This document shows positions 46,555-54,653 of a stretch of 64,000 nt of DNA, in pieces (the first letter of the stretch is position 1; every line of letters starts with the position of its first letter). Position numbers and translations under genes: made by a program. The stretch spans positions 2,232,001-2,296,000 of the forward strand of contig NZ_CP016438.1 of assembly GCF_001685355.1 (NCBI RefSeq), written 5' to 3'. The notes under the pieces are model-generated. The model was not told the origin of the DNA and did no database searches. It saw only the letters and a list, made by a program, of their open reading frames with translations. The DNA comes from Streptomyces lincolnensis (GTDB lineage: Bacteria; Actinomycetota; Actinomycetes; Streptomycetales; Streptomycetaceae).

Positions 46555-47277
46555 TCAGCGATCCGCGTCCAGTGGCTCCAGGTCCTCGTCCTCGTCCAGT
46601 TCCGCTTCGAGGTCGTCGGGGTCCTCGACGTCGTCGCCGTCGTCGCCCTCGTCCACATCGTCGATCGCGTCGATCTCGTCGTCGAAGACCGCGCTGACGT
46701 CGAAGCGGCAGATCACCCGCTGCTCGTCGACCTGCTCGAACGGGGCTTCCAGCCACTCGCCGGGATCGGCCGCTTCGTCCGAGGCCGTGACCCAGAGCGT
46801 GGAGTCGCCCTCCTCCAGACCGAACTCCTTGTGCCGGGAGGCGATCTCGTCCGGTTCGAACTCGCCGAACAACAGGCCCAACGCGCCATGGACCGTGCCG
46901 GACGCGACACCGGCCGCGGCCTCGTCGTCCGCCGCCTCCACCCGCTGGGACTGTGCCAGCAGCCGCTGCGGCTCCACCACGGCGTAGTCGCGGCGGATCA
47001 GCACGCTCAGCGCGTTCGGCTCCTCCGGGCCGGTGTACGGGGGCAGCGATTCCTCCGCCGCGGGGATCTCGAAGGGCGTGACCTCGTCGTATCGGTCGTA
47101 GAGCAGTTCGTCGTACGTCTCGGCGGCCGCGGCCAGCTCGTTGAACGCTTCGTAGACGGCCGGGTCGTCCTCGCCCGACCTGCGCTCGACCGCCGCCAGG
47201 TGGCGGTCCAGCGCGGTCTTGACCGCCTCGGCGGCGGCGCGTACCTCGGCAGCGGTGGGCTGCACAGCATCAGACAT
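46555..47277 (-). CDS. Acidic hypothetical protein
   Basis: The 240-residue protein is of a family known only from actinobacteria as far as I recall. Most of it is predicted globular (VIRRDYAVVEPQRLLAQS, LGLLFGEFEPDEIASRHKEF). The last 40 residues are nearly all Asp, Glu and hydrophobics, giving a very acidic tail. No signal peptide, membrane segment or catalytic motif is visible. It is transcribed divergently from the short DUF5703-like gene. Acidic tails of this kind often mediate protein or nucleic-acid-mimic interactions, but that is speculation here. Confidence 0.8.
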   Translation of the reverse strand: MSDAVQPTAAEVRAAAEAVKTALDRHLAAVERRSGEDDPAVYEAFNELAAAAETYDELLYDRYDEVTPFEIPAAEESLPPYTGPEEPNALSVLIRRDYAVVEPQRLLAQSQRVEAADDEAAAGVASGTVHGALGLLFGEFEPDEIASRHKEFGLEEGDSTLWVTASDEAADPGEWLEAPFEQVDEQRVICRFDVSAVFDDEIDAIDDVDEGDDGDDVEDPDDLEAELDEDEDLEPLDADR

Positions 47278-47324
47278 AGTGCAGACGCTATCCGTAGCGG
47301 GCCTCTGCCCGCACAATAGATGCG

Positions 47325-47513
47325 ATGCCGGAATACGAATTTGTCGACGTGTACGTACCGCGCGGGGTTTCCCGCAAGGACGCCACACGTCTGCTGACGG
47401 ACCATGCCGAGTACGGTCACTGGGAGTTGGACCGCCTGAGCCTGCTGCGCGACGGCAGCCGCCGGGTGCGGCTGCGACGGCGGATCATCCGCCAGCTACG
47501 CGCCACGTGGTGA
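47325..47513 (+). CDS. Small basic DUF5703-like protein
   Basis: The 62-residue protein has sequence MPEYEFVDVYVPRGVSRKDA followed by a compact domain and a strongly basic end (RRVRLRRRIIRQLR). It resembles the DUF5703 family of short actinobacterial proteins. Function is unknown; the basic C-terminus could bind nucleic acid or membrane. Divergent from the acidic protein gene, whose product has a complementary acidic tail. Confidence 0.75.
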   Translation: MPEYEFVDVYVPRGVSRKDATRLLTDHAEYGHWELDRLSLLRDGSRRVRLRRRIIRQLRATW

Positions 47514-47530
47514 GCTGAGGCGCCGGAGAA

Positions 47531-47564
47531 CGGGGCGGGCCCCACCGAGGCAGGGCCCGCTCCG
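47531..47564. terminator. Hairpin between DUF5703-like gene and chpC
   Basis: CGGGGCGGGCCC / GGGCCCGCTCCG pairs with one G-U and a 10-base loop, between two converging genes. Confidence 0.7.
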
Positions 47565-47618
47565 TCGCGTGCGCACCGCCGGGGAGATTCGCGGTGCTTC
47601 GATCATTCCTGCCCCGCT

Positions 47619-48365
47619 TCACGCAGAAGCGCGTGCCTTGCGGTAGAGCACGACTCCCGCCAGCAGCGCCCCCGCACCCACCGGAAGCGTGAGGCCCACC
47701 GGCAGGTCGCTGCCGGTGCGGGCGAGCTGCGCCGAGCCGCCGTCGGGCTGGGTGACGGTCTGGGTTCCGGGCTGGTTGCCGCCCGGCTTGCCGCCCTCCG
47801 GCGCGGACGGGCCGGCGGGGTCACCCGGGCTGCCGGGAGGGCCCGCCGGGTCGACCGGTCCGCCGGGCTGCTCCGGAGTGCCGGGGCCACCCGGGTGCTG
47901 GCCACCGGGAGGCGTGCTGGAGTGCCCGCCGCCGCCGTCGCAGTCGTTGCCGGTGGTGCTGTTGCCGACACCGATGACGTCGACGCTGTTGCCGCAGACG
48001 TTCACCGGGGCGTCGACCGGCACCTCGACGTGGTTGCCGGAGCCGACGCCCGGGGAGTCGCCGGTGTGTCCGCCGGAGTGCGAGCCCCCGGAGCCGCCGC
48101 CGTAGCCGTCATCGGTCTCGACGCCGGAGTTGACGCACTTGTTGCCCATCGCCGGGTTGAGCACCCCGATGACGTTGACCGTGTTGCCGCAGACGTTCAC
48201 CGGCGCGTGCACCGGCGCCTGCACCGAGTTGCCCGACAGCACACCGGGCGAGTTCGTGCTGGAACCGTGCGCGCCCGAGTCGGCGTGCGCGGCACCTCCC
48301 GTAGCGGCGATCACGCCGGTCGCGGCAGCCACGGTCATCAGGCCTTTGCGGGTGACCTGTCGCAT
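47619..48365 (-). CDS. chpC: Long chaplin ChpC with sortase signal
   Basis: This 248-residue cell-wall-anchored chaplin coats aerial hyphae and spores and helps them leave the aqueous surface. After a signal peptide there are two chaplin domains (GNSVQAPVHAPVNVCGNTVN and GNHVEVPVDAPVNVCGNSVD, each with two Cys), a Gly/Pro-rich spacer, the sortase E motif LARTG, a hydrophobic helix and basic tail (YRKARAS). The ATG is preferred to the TTG one codon earlier. The order chpC after chpH on one strand is that of SCO1674-SCO1675. Confidence 0.95.
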   Translation of the reverse strand: MRQVTRKGLMTVAAATGVIAATGGAAHADSGAHGSSTNSPGVLSGNSVQAPVHAPVNVCGNTVNVIGVLNPAMGNKCVNSGVETDDGYGGGSGGSHSGGHTGDSPGVGSGNHVEVPVDAPVNVCGNSVDVIGVGNSTTGNDCDGGGGHSSTPPGGQHPGGPGTPEQPGGPVDPAGPPGSPGDPAGPSAPEGGKPGGNQPGTQTVTQPDGGSAQLARTGSDLPVGLTLPVGAGALLAGVVLYRKARASA

Positions 48366-48463
48366 CAATCAATCCCTGCCTTTCGACGTTGTCCCTGAGA
48401 TTTCCGAACACCTATCGAGATCACAAACGTTCTCGGTGCTCGAAAAGAAACCGTTCCGAAAAG

Positions 48464-48510
48464 GCCGGTCGGCCCCGGAGCACATGGCGTGCGCTCCGGG
48501 GCCGACCGGC
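48464..48510 (-). terminator. Strong hairpin after chpH
   Basis: A perfect 18-bp stem, arms 48464-48481 and 48493-48510 (GCCGGTCGGCCCCGGAGC), around an 11-base loop. It separates the chpH and chpC transcripts. Confidence 0.8.
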
Positions 48511-48538
48511 TCAGCCCCTCAGGGGGCGAGGCACAACG

Positions 48539-48772
48539 TCACTTGTTGATGCAGGTGTTGCCGAAGGCGGGGTTCAGCAGCCCGATCACGGAGACCGTGT
48601 TGCCGCAGACGTTCACCGGGACGTGAACGGGAACCTGGACCACGTTGCCGGACAGGACGCCCGGGGAGTGCACCGCGGCACCCTGGGCACCCGAGTCGGC
48701 GACGGCCATGCCCGCACCCGCGAGAACCAGACCACCAGTGGCAGCGGCAGCGGCGACGATCTTCTTGATCAT
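48539..48772 (-). CDS. chpH: Short chaplin ChpH
   Basis: The 77-residue secreted chaplin has a signal peptide (KKIVAAAAATGGLVLAGAG) followed by one chaplin domain (GNVVQVPVHVPVNVCGNTVS ... GNTCINK) with the two conserved Cys. Secreted monomers form amyloid fibrils on aerial hyphae. Length equals ChpH of S. coelicolor. The ATG has AAGGAGAGAATA upstream; the open frame extends 16 codons further but the promoter and a hairpin lie there. A candidate sigma-BldN promoter precedes it. Confidence 0.95.
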   Translation of the reverse strand: MIKKIVAAAAATGGLVLAGAGMAVADSGAQGAAVHSPGVLSGNVVQVPVHVPVNVCGNTVSVIGLLNPAFGNTCINK

Positions 48773-48791
48773 TATTCTCTCCTTGTTGGCA

Positions 48792-48850
48792 ATGCGATCC
48801 CAAGTAGCGGATCGCATCACCTGTAACGAGGAGGGAGTAATGGAGCTACG
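48792..48850 (-). promoter_or_regulatory. Candidate sigma-BldN promoter and 5'-UTR hairpin of chpH
   Basis: On the minus strand CGTAGC (48850-48845) and CGTTAC (48828-48823) are 16 bases apart. From memory the sigma-BldN consensus is CGTAAC-N16-CGTTGA, so nine of twelve bases match. Just downstream a perfect 9-bp hairpin ATGCGATCC/GGATCGCAT lies in the leader, about 20 bases before the chpH start. Confidence 0.6.
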
Positions 48851-48929
48851 AGCTTATCGTCGCATTCACTCTTCCCAGTCGGTTTCGTACATCCGGACGA
48901 ATAGTGAAGTGTCGTTTCAGTGACGCAAT

Positions 48930-50255
48930 TCAGGACGCGTCGATGAACCGGTCCAGCACCCGCACGCCGAATTGCAGTCCGTCCACCGGCACCCGCTCGT
49001 CGACGCCGTGGAACATCCCGGCGAAGTCCAGCTCCGGCGGCAGCTTCAGCGGCGCGAAACCGAAGCCGCGGATGCCGAGGTCGTCGAAGGACTTGGCGTC
49101 GGTGCCGCCGGAGAGCATGTAGGGGATCGCCTTCGCGGTCGGGTCCTCGGCGAGCAGCGAGGACTGCATCGCCTCGACCAGCGCGCCGTCGAAGGTGGTC
49201 TCCAGGGCCTTGTCGGAGTGCACGTCCTCGCGCCGCACGTTCGGGCCGAGGATCCGGTCGAGGTCGGCGAGGAACTCCTCCTCGTGCCCCGGCAGGAAGC
49301 GCCCGTCGACGTTGGCGGTGGCCTCGCCGGGGATGACGTTGACCTTGTAGCCGGCGTTCAGCTGGGTGGGGTTGGCGGTGTTGCCGAGGGTGGCGCCGAT
49401 CAGCTTGGCGATGCCGCCGAGCCGGGCGAGGGTCGACTCCATGTCCTCCGGGTCGAGCTCGGTGCCGAGCGCGTCGCCGAGTTCGTCGAGGAAGGCCCGC
49501 GTGGTCTTGGTGACGCGCACCGGGAAGGTGTGCCGGCCGAGCCGGGCGACCGCCTCCGACAGCTCGGTGATGGCGTTGTCCCGGTGGATCATCGACCCGT
49601 GCCCGGCGGTCCCGGCCACGGTCAGCTTCATCCAGTGCATGCCCTTCTCGGCCGTCTGGATCAGATAGAGCCGCCGCTCCTCGCTGACGGTGAAGGAGAA
49701 GCCGCCCACCTCGCTGATCGCCTCGGTGACGCCCTCGAAGAGATCGGGATGGTTCCTGACGAGGTGCTTGGCGCCGTACGTGCCGCCCGCCTCCTCGTCC
49801 GCCAGGAAGGCCAGGACGATGTCCCGGGGCGGCTTGCGCCCGCTGCGCATCCGGTCGCGGACGACCGCCAGGGTCATCGCGTCCATGTCCTTCATGTCGA
49901 CCGCGCCCCGGCCCCACACGCACCCGTCCGCGACCTCGCCGGAGAAGGGGTGGTGGGTCCAGTCGACCGCGTTGGCCGGTACGACGTCGAGGTGGCCGTG
50001 GATGAGCAGGGCAGGCCGGGACGGGTCCTCGCCCTCGATGCGGGCCACGGTGGAGGCCCGGCCGGGGTGCGACTCGAAGATCTTCGGCTCCAGGCCGACC
50101 TCGGCGAGCTTCCCGGCGACCCACTCGGCCGCCTTGCGCTCACCCGGGCCCGAGTGGTCGCCGTAGTTGCTGGTGTCGATCTGGATCAGCTCGCGGCAGA
50201 GGTCCACGACCTCGTCCTGACCGGTGACGCCCCTGGCCGTGTCCGTCTCGCTCAC
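48930..50255 (-). CDS. M20-family zinc metallopeptidase
   Basis: This 441-residue cytosolic di-zinc peptidase/deacylase has metal ligands in LLIHGHLDVVPA (His/Asp), GRGAVDMKDMD (bridging Asp), LADEEAGG (catalytic Glu pair) and a late His in GMFHGVDE. A dimerisation domain (AGTAGHGSMIHRD) is inserted. Such enzymes act as dipeptidases, aminoacylases or succinyl-diaminopimelate desuccinylase relatives; here a general M20 carboxypeptidase-type is likely. The GTG start follows a GGGAGGCAGC region. It diverges from the tRNA-Leu gene. Confidence 0.9.
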   Translation of the reverse strand: MSETDTARGVTGQDEVVDLCRELIQIDTSNYGDHSGPGERKAAEWVAGKLAEVGLEPKIFESHPGRASTVARIEGEDPSRPALLIHGHLDVVPANAVDWTHHPFSGEVADGCVWGRGAVDMKDMDAMTLAVVRDRMRSGRKPPRDIVLAFLADEEAGGTYGAKHLVRNHPDLFEGVTEAISEVGGFSFTVSEERRLYLIQTAEKGMHWMKLTVAGTAGHGSMIHRDNAITELSEAVARLGRHTFPVRVTKTTRAFLDELGDALGTELDPEDMESTLARLGGIAKLIGATLGNTANPTQLNAGYKVNVIPGEATANVDGRFLPGHEEEFLADLDRILGPNVRREDVHSDKALETTFDGALVEAMQSSLLAEDPTAKAIPYMLSGGTDAKSFDDLGIRGFGFAPLKLPPELDFAGMFHGVDERVPVDGLQFGVRVLDRFIDAS

Positions 50256-50442
50256 GCTGCCTCCCGCGCTGTCGCTGCTGGTGGTTCCCCCTCATCCTCT
50301 CTCTCCACGGCACCCGGCCCAAGACCGGTCCCGGCCCGTCACAAGCCGTTCACGCGTGGGCGGGGGGTTGATCGGGCGCTCTCGAAAGCCTGGTAATGTT
50401 TCCTTCGTCGCCGCGAGGGAAACCCCGCACGACAGACACCTT

Positions 50443-50527
50443 GTCCGGGTGGCGGAATGGCAGACGCGCTAGCTTGAGGTGCTAGTGCCCTTTATCGGGC
50501 GTGGGGGTTCAAGTCCCCCCTCGGACA
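50443..50527 (+). tRNA. tRNA-Leu (anticodon GAG)
   Basis: A complete 85-base class II tRNA without encoded CCA. Acceptor arms GTCCGGG/CTCGGAC pair with one G-U. The anticodon stem CTAGC/GCTAG closes loop TTGAGGT, with GAG at 50476-50478, reading CUC and CUU. A long variable arm and T-arm (GGGGG-TTCAAGT-CCCCC) are present. It is not bldA, which reads UUA. Confidence 0.95.
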
Positions 50528-50532
50528 CAGAC

Positions 50533-50568
50533 GGCGAAGGCCGCGACCCCCGGGTCGCGGCCTTCGCC
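50533..50568 (+). terminator. Terminator of tRNA-Leu
   Basis: Perfect 16-bp stem GGCGAAGGCCGCGACC / GGTCGCGGCCTTCGCC with a four-base loop, starting 6 bases after the tRNA. Confidence 0.85.
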
Positions 50569-50789
50569 CGTTGTGTGGGGCATCTCTCGTCCGTACGAAG
50601 ATCACCAGGTCAGCCGGGGTGCCGCGGCCCCCGTGCAGGCCTTCCCGGTGGCGGAGTGACCGGCCCGAACCTAGCGTCGTACTAAAATTTCCGGCTTGTT
50701 ACGGAACGGAGCTGGACCCGGACAACCCCAGGCAGACCTGAGGGCCCCGCCAGCGCCCCGGGCTTCCGGGATCGAGACGCGAGGACCCG

Positions 50790-53700
50790 ATGGCAGCCAC
50801 ACACGAGAGCAGCGCTCTCGGTCTGCTCGACGACGAGCTGCGCGAGCGGTTCGGCGACACGGCACGTTTCTCCGGGGGGCCGGCGGCTTCCGCGCGCACG
50901 CTCGTGGACATCTTCGACGCCTCGGTGCGGTCGTATCCGAACGAACTCGCCCTGGACGACGGGACGGCACAGCTCACCTACCGGCAGCTCGCCGTCGAGG
51001 TGGACGACCTGCGGCGCGCGCTGGCCGGTGCCGGGGTCGGTCTCGGGGACCGGGTGGGGGTCCGGGTGCCGTCCGGGACCAACGAGCTGTACGTCGCGAT
51101 CCTGGCCGTGCTGGCCGCGGGGGCCGCGTACGTGCCCGTGGACGCCGAGGACCCCGACGAGCGGGCCGAGTTGGTGTTCGGGGAGGCCCAGGTGCGGGCG
51201 GTGATCGGGGCCGGGTACGAGCTGACCCCGAACGGGCGCTCCGAGGTCCCCGCCGCCCGGCCCGGTGCCGAGCACGACGCGTGGATCATTTTCACCTCCG
51301 GGTCGACCGGGAAGCCCAAGGGTGTCGCCGTCAGCCATCGCAGTGCGGCGGCGTTCGTGGACGCCGAGGCGGCCCTGTTCCTCGCCGAGGAGCCGATCGG
51401 GCCCGGTGACCGGGTCATGGCGGGGCTGTCGGTGGCGTTCGACGCGTCCTGCGAGGAGATGTGGCTGGCGTGGCGGTACGGGGCCTGTCTGGTGCCGGTG
51501 CCGCGCTCGCAGGTCAGGAGCGGGGCCGATCTCGGGCCCTGGCTGGCCGATCAGGAGATCAGCGTGGTGTCGACCGTCCCGACGCTGGCCTCGCTGTGGG
51601 AGCCCGAGCACCTGAACGACGTACGACTGCTGATCTTCGGCGGTGAGGCCTGCCCGCCCGAGCTGGTGCAGCGGCTGGTGACGGAGGGGCGCGAGGTCTG
51701 GAACACCTACGGGCCGACCGAGGCGACCGTCGTGGCCTGCGCGTCGCTGATGAGCGGCGAGGAGCCGATCCGGATCGGTCTGCCGCTGGACGGCTGGGAG
51801 CTGGCCGTCGTCGACGAGGCCGGGGAGCCGGTGCCGATGGGCGGCACCGGGCAGCTGGTGATCGGCGGTGTGGGGCTGGCCCGGTACCTGGACGCCGAGA
51901 AGGACGCGGAGAAGTACGCGCCGCTGAAGTCGCTGGGCTGGGAGCGGGCGTACCGCAGCGGCGACCTGGTCAAGGCGGAGCCCGAGGGGCTGGTGTTCCT
52001 CGGCCGGGCGGACGAGCAGATCAAGCTGGGCGGGCGGCGCATCGAACTCGGTGAGGTCGACACCGCTCTCCAGGCGCTGCCCGGCGTGGCGGGGGCCGCG
52101 GCCGCCGTACGGACCGCGCGCAGCGGCAATCAGCTGCTGGTCGGGTATGTCGTCACCCAGGACGGGTGGGACCACGCGACGGCCGTCGAGAAGCTGCGGG
52201 CCGAGCTGCCCGCCGCGCTCGTCCCGCTGCTCGCACCGGTCGAGGACCTGCCGACCCGCACCAGCGGAAAGGTGGACCGGGCCGCCCTGCCCTGGCCGCT
52301 GAAGGAACTGGAGAACACCGGTCCCGTCGAGCAGCTCTACGGCACCGAGGCCTGGCTCGCCGAGCAGTGGAGCGAGGTGCTCGGCATCCCCGTGTCGAGC
52401 GCGCGGGAGGACTTCTTCGCGATCGGCGGCGGCAGCCTGGCCGCCGCCCAGCTGACCACGCGGCTGCGGACCCGCTACCCGAGCGCCGCCGTCCTGGACA
52501 TCTACCAGCAGCCCGTGCTGCGCAAGCTGGCCCGGCACCTGGAGGAGTCCGCGCAGGGCGACGGGGCCGAGCGGGTCGTGGCGCCGGTTCCGGTGCGCGC
52601 CCAGGTGCTCCAGCTCCTGCTGCTGGTCCCGCTGTTCACGGTGATGGGGCTGCGCTGGAGCGTGGCGCTGGCCGCGCTGGGGAACCTGCTGCCCGGGTAC
52701 GCCTGGCTGCCGACCGCCCCCTGGTGGCTGGTCGCGGCCGGAGCGGTACTGCTGTTCAGTCCGCCCGGCCGGCTCGCGCTCGCCGCGGGCGGGGCGCGGC
52801 TGCTGCTGCGCGGGGTGCGGCCGGGACGGTACGCGCGCGGTGGCGGTGTGCACCTGCGGCTGTGGACCGCCGAGCGGCTGGCCGAGTTCACCGGTGCGAC
52901 CTCGCTGACCGGATCGTGGCTGGAGCGGTACGCGCGGGCGCTGGGCGCCAAGGTCGGTCCCGACGTGGACCTGCACTCGCTGCCGCCGGTCACCGGCATG
53001 CTCAGGCTGGGGCGGGGCGCGGCCGTCGAGTCCGAGGTGGACCTGTCGGGCTGGTGGCTGGACGGCGACCGGCTGGAGATCGGCGCGGTCAGGGTCGGTG
53101 CGCACGCCGTGGTCGGCACGCGCAGCATGCTCTTCCCGGGGGCCCGGGTCGGCAAGCGGGCCGAGGTGGCACCGGGTTCGGCCGTGACCGGCCAGATCCC
53201 GACCGGGCAGCGGTGGGCGGGCGCTCCCGCGGTCAAGCTCGGCAAGGCCAAGCGGAACTGGCCCAAGGAGCGACCGGTGCGGGGCACGTACTGGCGTGTC
53301 ATGTACGGCATCGCGGGCTTCGCGCTCACCGCGCTGCCCGTGCTGGCGGGAGCGGCCGCGTTCCTCGTGGCCCGGGTCCTCTTCACTCCGGACGCACCGC
53401 TGACGGGCGCCGCCCTGGCGCTCGTCCCGGCGACGCTCACCTTCGGGCTGGCGTACGCGCTGCTGCTCCTGGTCGCCGTACGGCTGCTGAGCCTGGGGCT
53501 GCGCGAGGGCACGTATCCCACGCACAGCCGGGTGGGCTGGCAGGCCTGGACGGTCACGCAGCTGATGGACCGCTCGCGCGAGACGCTGTTCCCGCTGTAC
53601 GCGGGCCTGGTCACGCCGGTGTGGCTGCGGCTGCTCGGGATGCGGATCGGGCGGGGCGCGGAGGTGTCGACGGTGCTCGCGCTGCCGAGTCTGACGACGG

Positions 53701-54653
53701 TCGGCGAGGGCGCGTTCCTGGCCGACGACACGCTGACCGCGCCGTACGAGCTGGGCGGCGGCTGGATGCGGATCGGGCGGGCGGAGATCGGGCGGCGGGC
53801 CTTCCTCGGGAACTCGGGGATGACCGCTCCGGGGCGGTCCGTGCCGGACGGCGGGCTGGTCGGGGTGCTGTCGGCGACGCCGAAGAAGGCCAAGAAGGGC
53901 ACGTCGTACCTGGGGCTGCCGCCGGTCAAGCTGCCGCGCAGCACCAGTGGCGGGGACCAGAGCCGGACGTACGACCCGCCGGCGCGGCTGCTGTGGGCGC
54001 GCGCGCTGGTGGAGCTGTGCCGGATCCTGCCGGTGTTCTGCTCGGCGTGGCTTGCGGTGCTGACGGTGGCGGCGCTGTGCGCGCTGGGGTCGCTGTGGGC
54101 CTGGGCACCGCTGCTGTCGGGGCTCGTGCTGTTCGGCGCGGGGATCACGGCCGGTCTGGTGTCGGTGGTGGCCAAGTGGGCGCTCGTCGGCCGGCATCGC
54201 GCCGGGGAGCATCCGCTGTGGAGCGGGTTCGTGTGGCGCAACGAGCTGGCGGACACCTTCGTCGAGGTGCTGGCCGTGCCCTGGCTGGCCGGTGCGGTGC
54301 CGGGGACGCCGGTGATGACGGCGTGGCTGCGCGGGCTCGGCGCGCGGATCGGCAGGGGCGTGTGGGTGGAGAGTTACTGGCTGCCCGAGACCGACCTGGT
54401 GACCCTGGGCGACGCGGCGACGGTGAACCGGGGCTGTGTGCTCCAGACACACCTCTTCCACGACCGGATCTTGCGAACGGATACTGTGGTCCTCCGTGAG
54501 GGCGCGACGCTGGGTCCTGGCGGTATCGTCCTGCCCGGCAGTTCGGTGGGGGCCCGTACGACATTGGGCCCCGCGTCGCTGGTCATGGCCGCGGAGTCCG
54601 TCCCCGACGACACCCGCTGGCTGGGCAATCCGATCGAGGCATGGCGACCCTGA
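50790..54653 (+). CDS. pls: Pls/PosA-type single-module nonribosomal peptide synthetase (epsilon-poly-lysine synthetase-like)
   Basis: The 1287-residue protein has an adenylation domain (FTSGSTGKPKG near 168, NTYGPTEATV near 305, RTSGKVDR near 493) and a carrier domain (FFAIGGGSL near 548). These are followed by about six transmembrane segments interleaved with three tandem soluble domains bearing left-handed-helix hexapeptide features (LFPGARVGKRAEVAPGSAV; VLPGSSVGARTTLG). There is no condensation or thioesterase domain. This is the layout and length (about 1320) of Pls, the membrane enzyme that polymerises lysine through its epsilon-amino group. Specificity residues read by eye give DAESIGTVVK, like lysine codes. 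The ATG has GAGG upstream. The product remains unproven. Confidence 0.85.
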   Translation: MAATHESSALGLLDDELRERFGDTARFSGGPAASARTLVDIFDASVRSYPNELALDDGTAQLTYRQLAVEVDDLRRALAGAGVGLGDRVGVRVPSGTNELYVAILAVLAAGAAYVPVDAEDPDERAELVFGEAQVRAVIGAGYELTPNGRSEVPAARPGAEHDAWIIFTSGSTGKPKGVAVSHRSAAAFVDAEAALFLAEEPIGPGDRVMAGLSVAFDASCEEMWLAWRYGACLVPVPRSQVRSGADLGPWLADQEISVVSTVPTLASLWEPEHLNDVRLLIFGGEACPPELVQRLVTEGREVWNTYGPTEATVVACASLMSGEEPIRIGLPLDGWELAVVDEAGEPVPMGGTGQLVIGGVGLARYLDAEKDAEKYAPLKSLGWERAYRSGDLVKAEPEGLVFLGRADEQIKLGGRRIELGEVDTALQALPGVAGAAAAVRTARSGNQLLVGYVVTQDGWDHATAVEKLRAELPAALVPLLAPVEDLPTRTSGKVDRAALPWPLKELENTGPVEQLYGTEAWLAEQWSEVLGIPVSSAREDFFAIGGGSLAAAQLTTRLRTRYPSAAVLDIYQQPVLRKLARHLEESAQGDGAERVVAPVPVRAQVLQLLLLVPLFTVMGLRWSVALAALGNLLPGYAWLPTAPWWLVAAGAVLLFSPPGRLALAAGGARLLLRGVRPGRYARGGGVHLRLWTAERLAEFTGATSLTGSWLERYARALGAKVGPDVDLHSLPPVTGMLRLGRGAAVESEVDLSGWWLDGDRLEIGAVRVGAHAVVGTRSMLFPGARVGKRAEVAPGSAVTGQIPTGQRWAGAPAVKLGKAKRNWPKERPVRGTYWRVMYGIAGFALTALPVLAGAAAFLVARVLFTPDAPLTGAALALVPATLTFGLAYALLLLVAVRLLSLGLREGTYPTHSRVGWQAWTVTQLMDRSRETLFPLYAGLVTPVWLRLLGMRIGRGAEVSTVLALPSLTTVGEGAFLADDTLTAPYELGGGWMRIGRAEIGRRAFLGNSGMTAPGRSVPDGGLVGVLSATPKKAKKGTSYLGLPPVKLPRSTSGGDQSRTYDPPARLLWARALVELCRILPVFCSAWLAVLTVAALCALGSLWAWAPLLSGLVLFGAGITAGLVSVVAKWALVGRHRAGEHPLWSGFVWRNELADTFVEVLAVPWLAGAVPGTPVMTAWLRGLGARIGRGVWVESYWLPETDLVTLGDAATVNRGCVLQTHLFHDRILRTDTVVLREGATLGPGGIVLPGSSVGARTTLGPASLVMAAESVPDDTRWLGNPIEAWRP

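Noticed and set aside
50443..50527. tRNA-Leu as an integrated-element attachment site for the synthetase block
   Set aside because: No second copy of the tRNA 3' end is visible downstream, and no integrase gene lies nearby.
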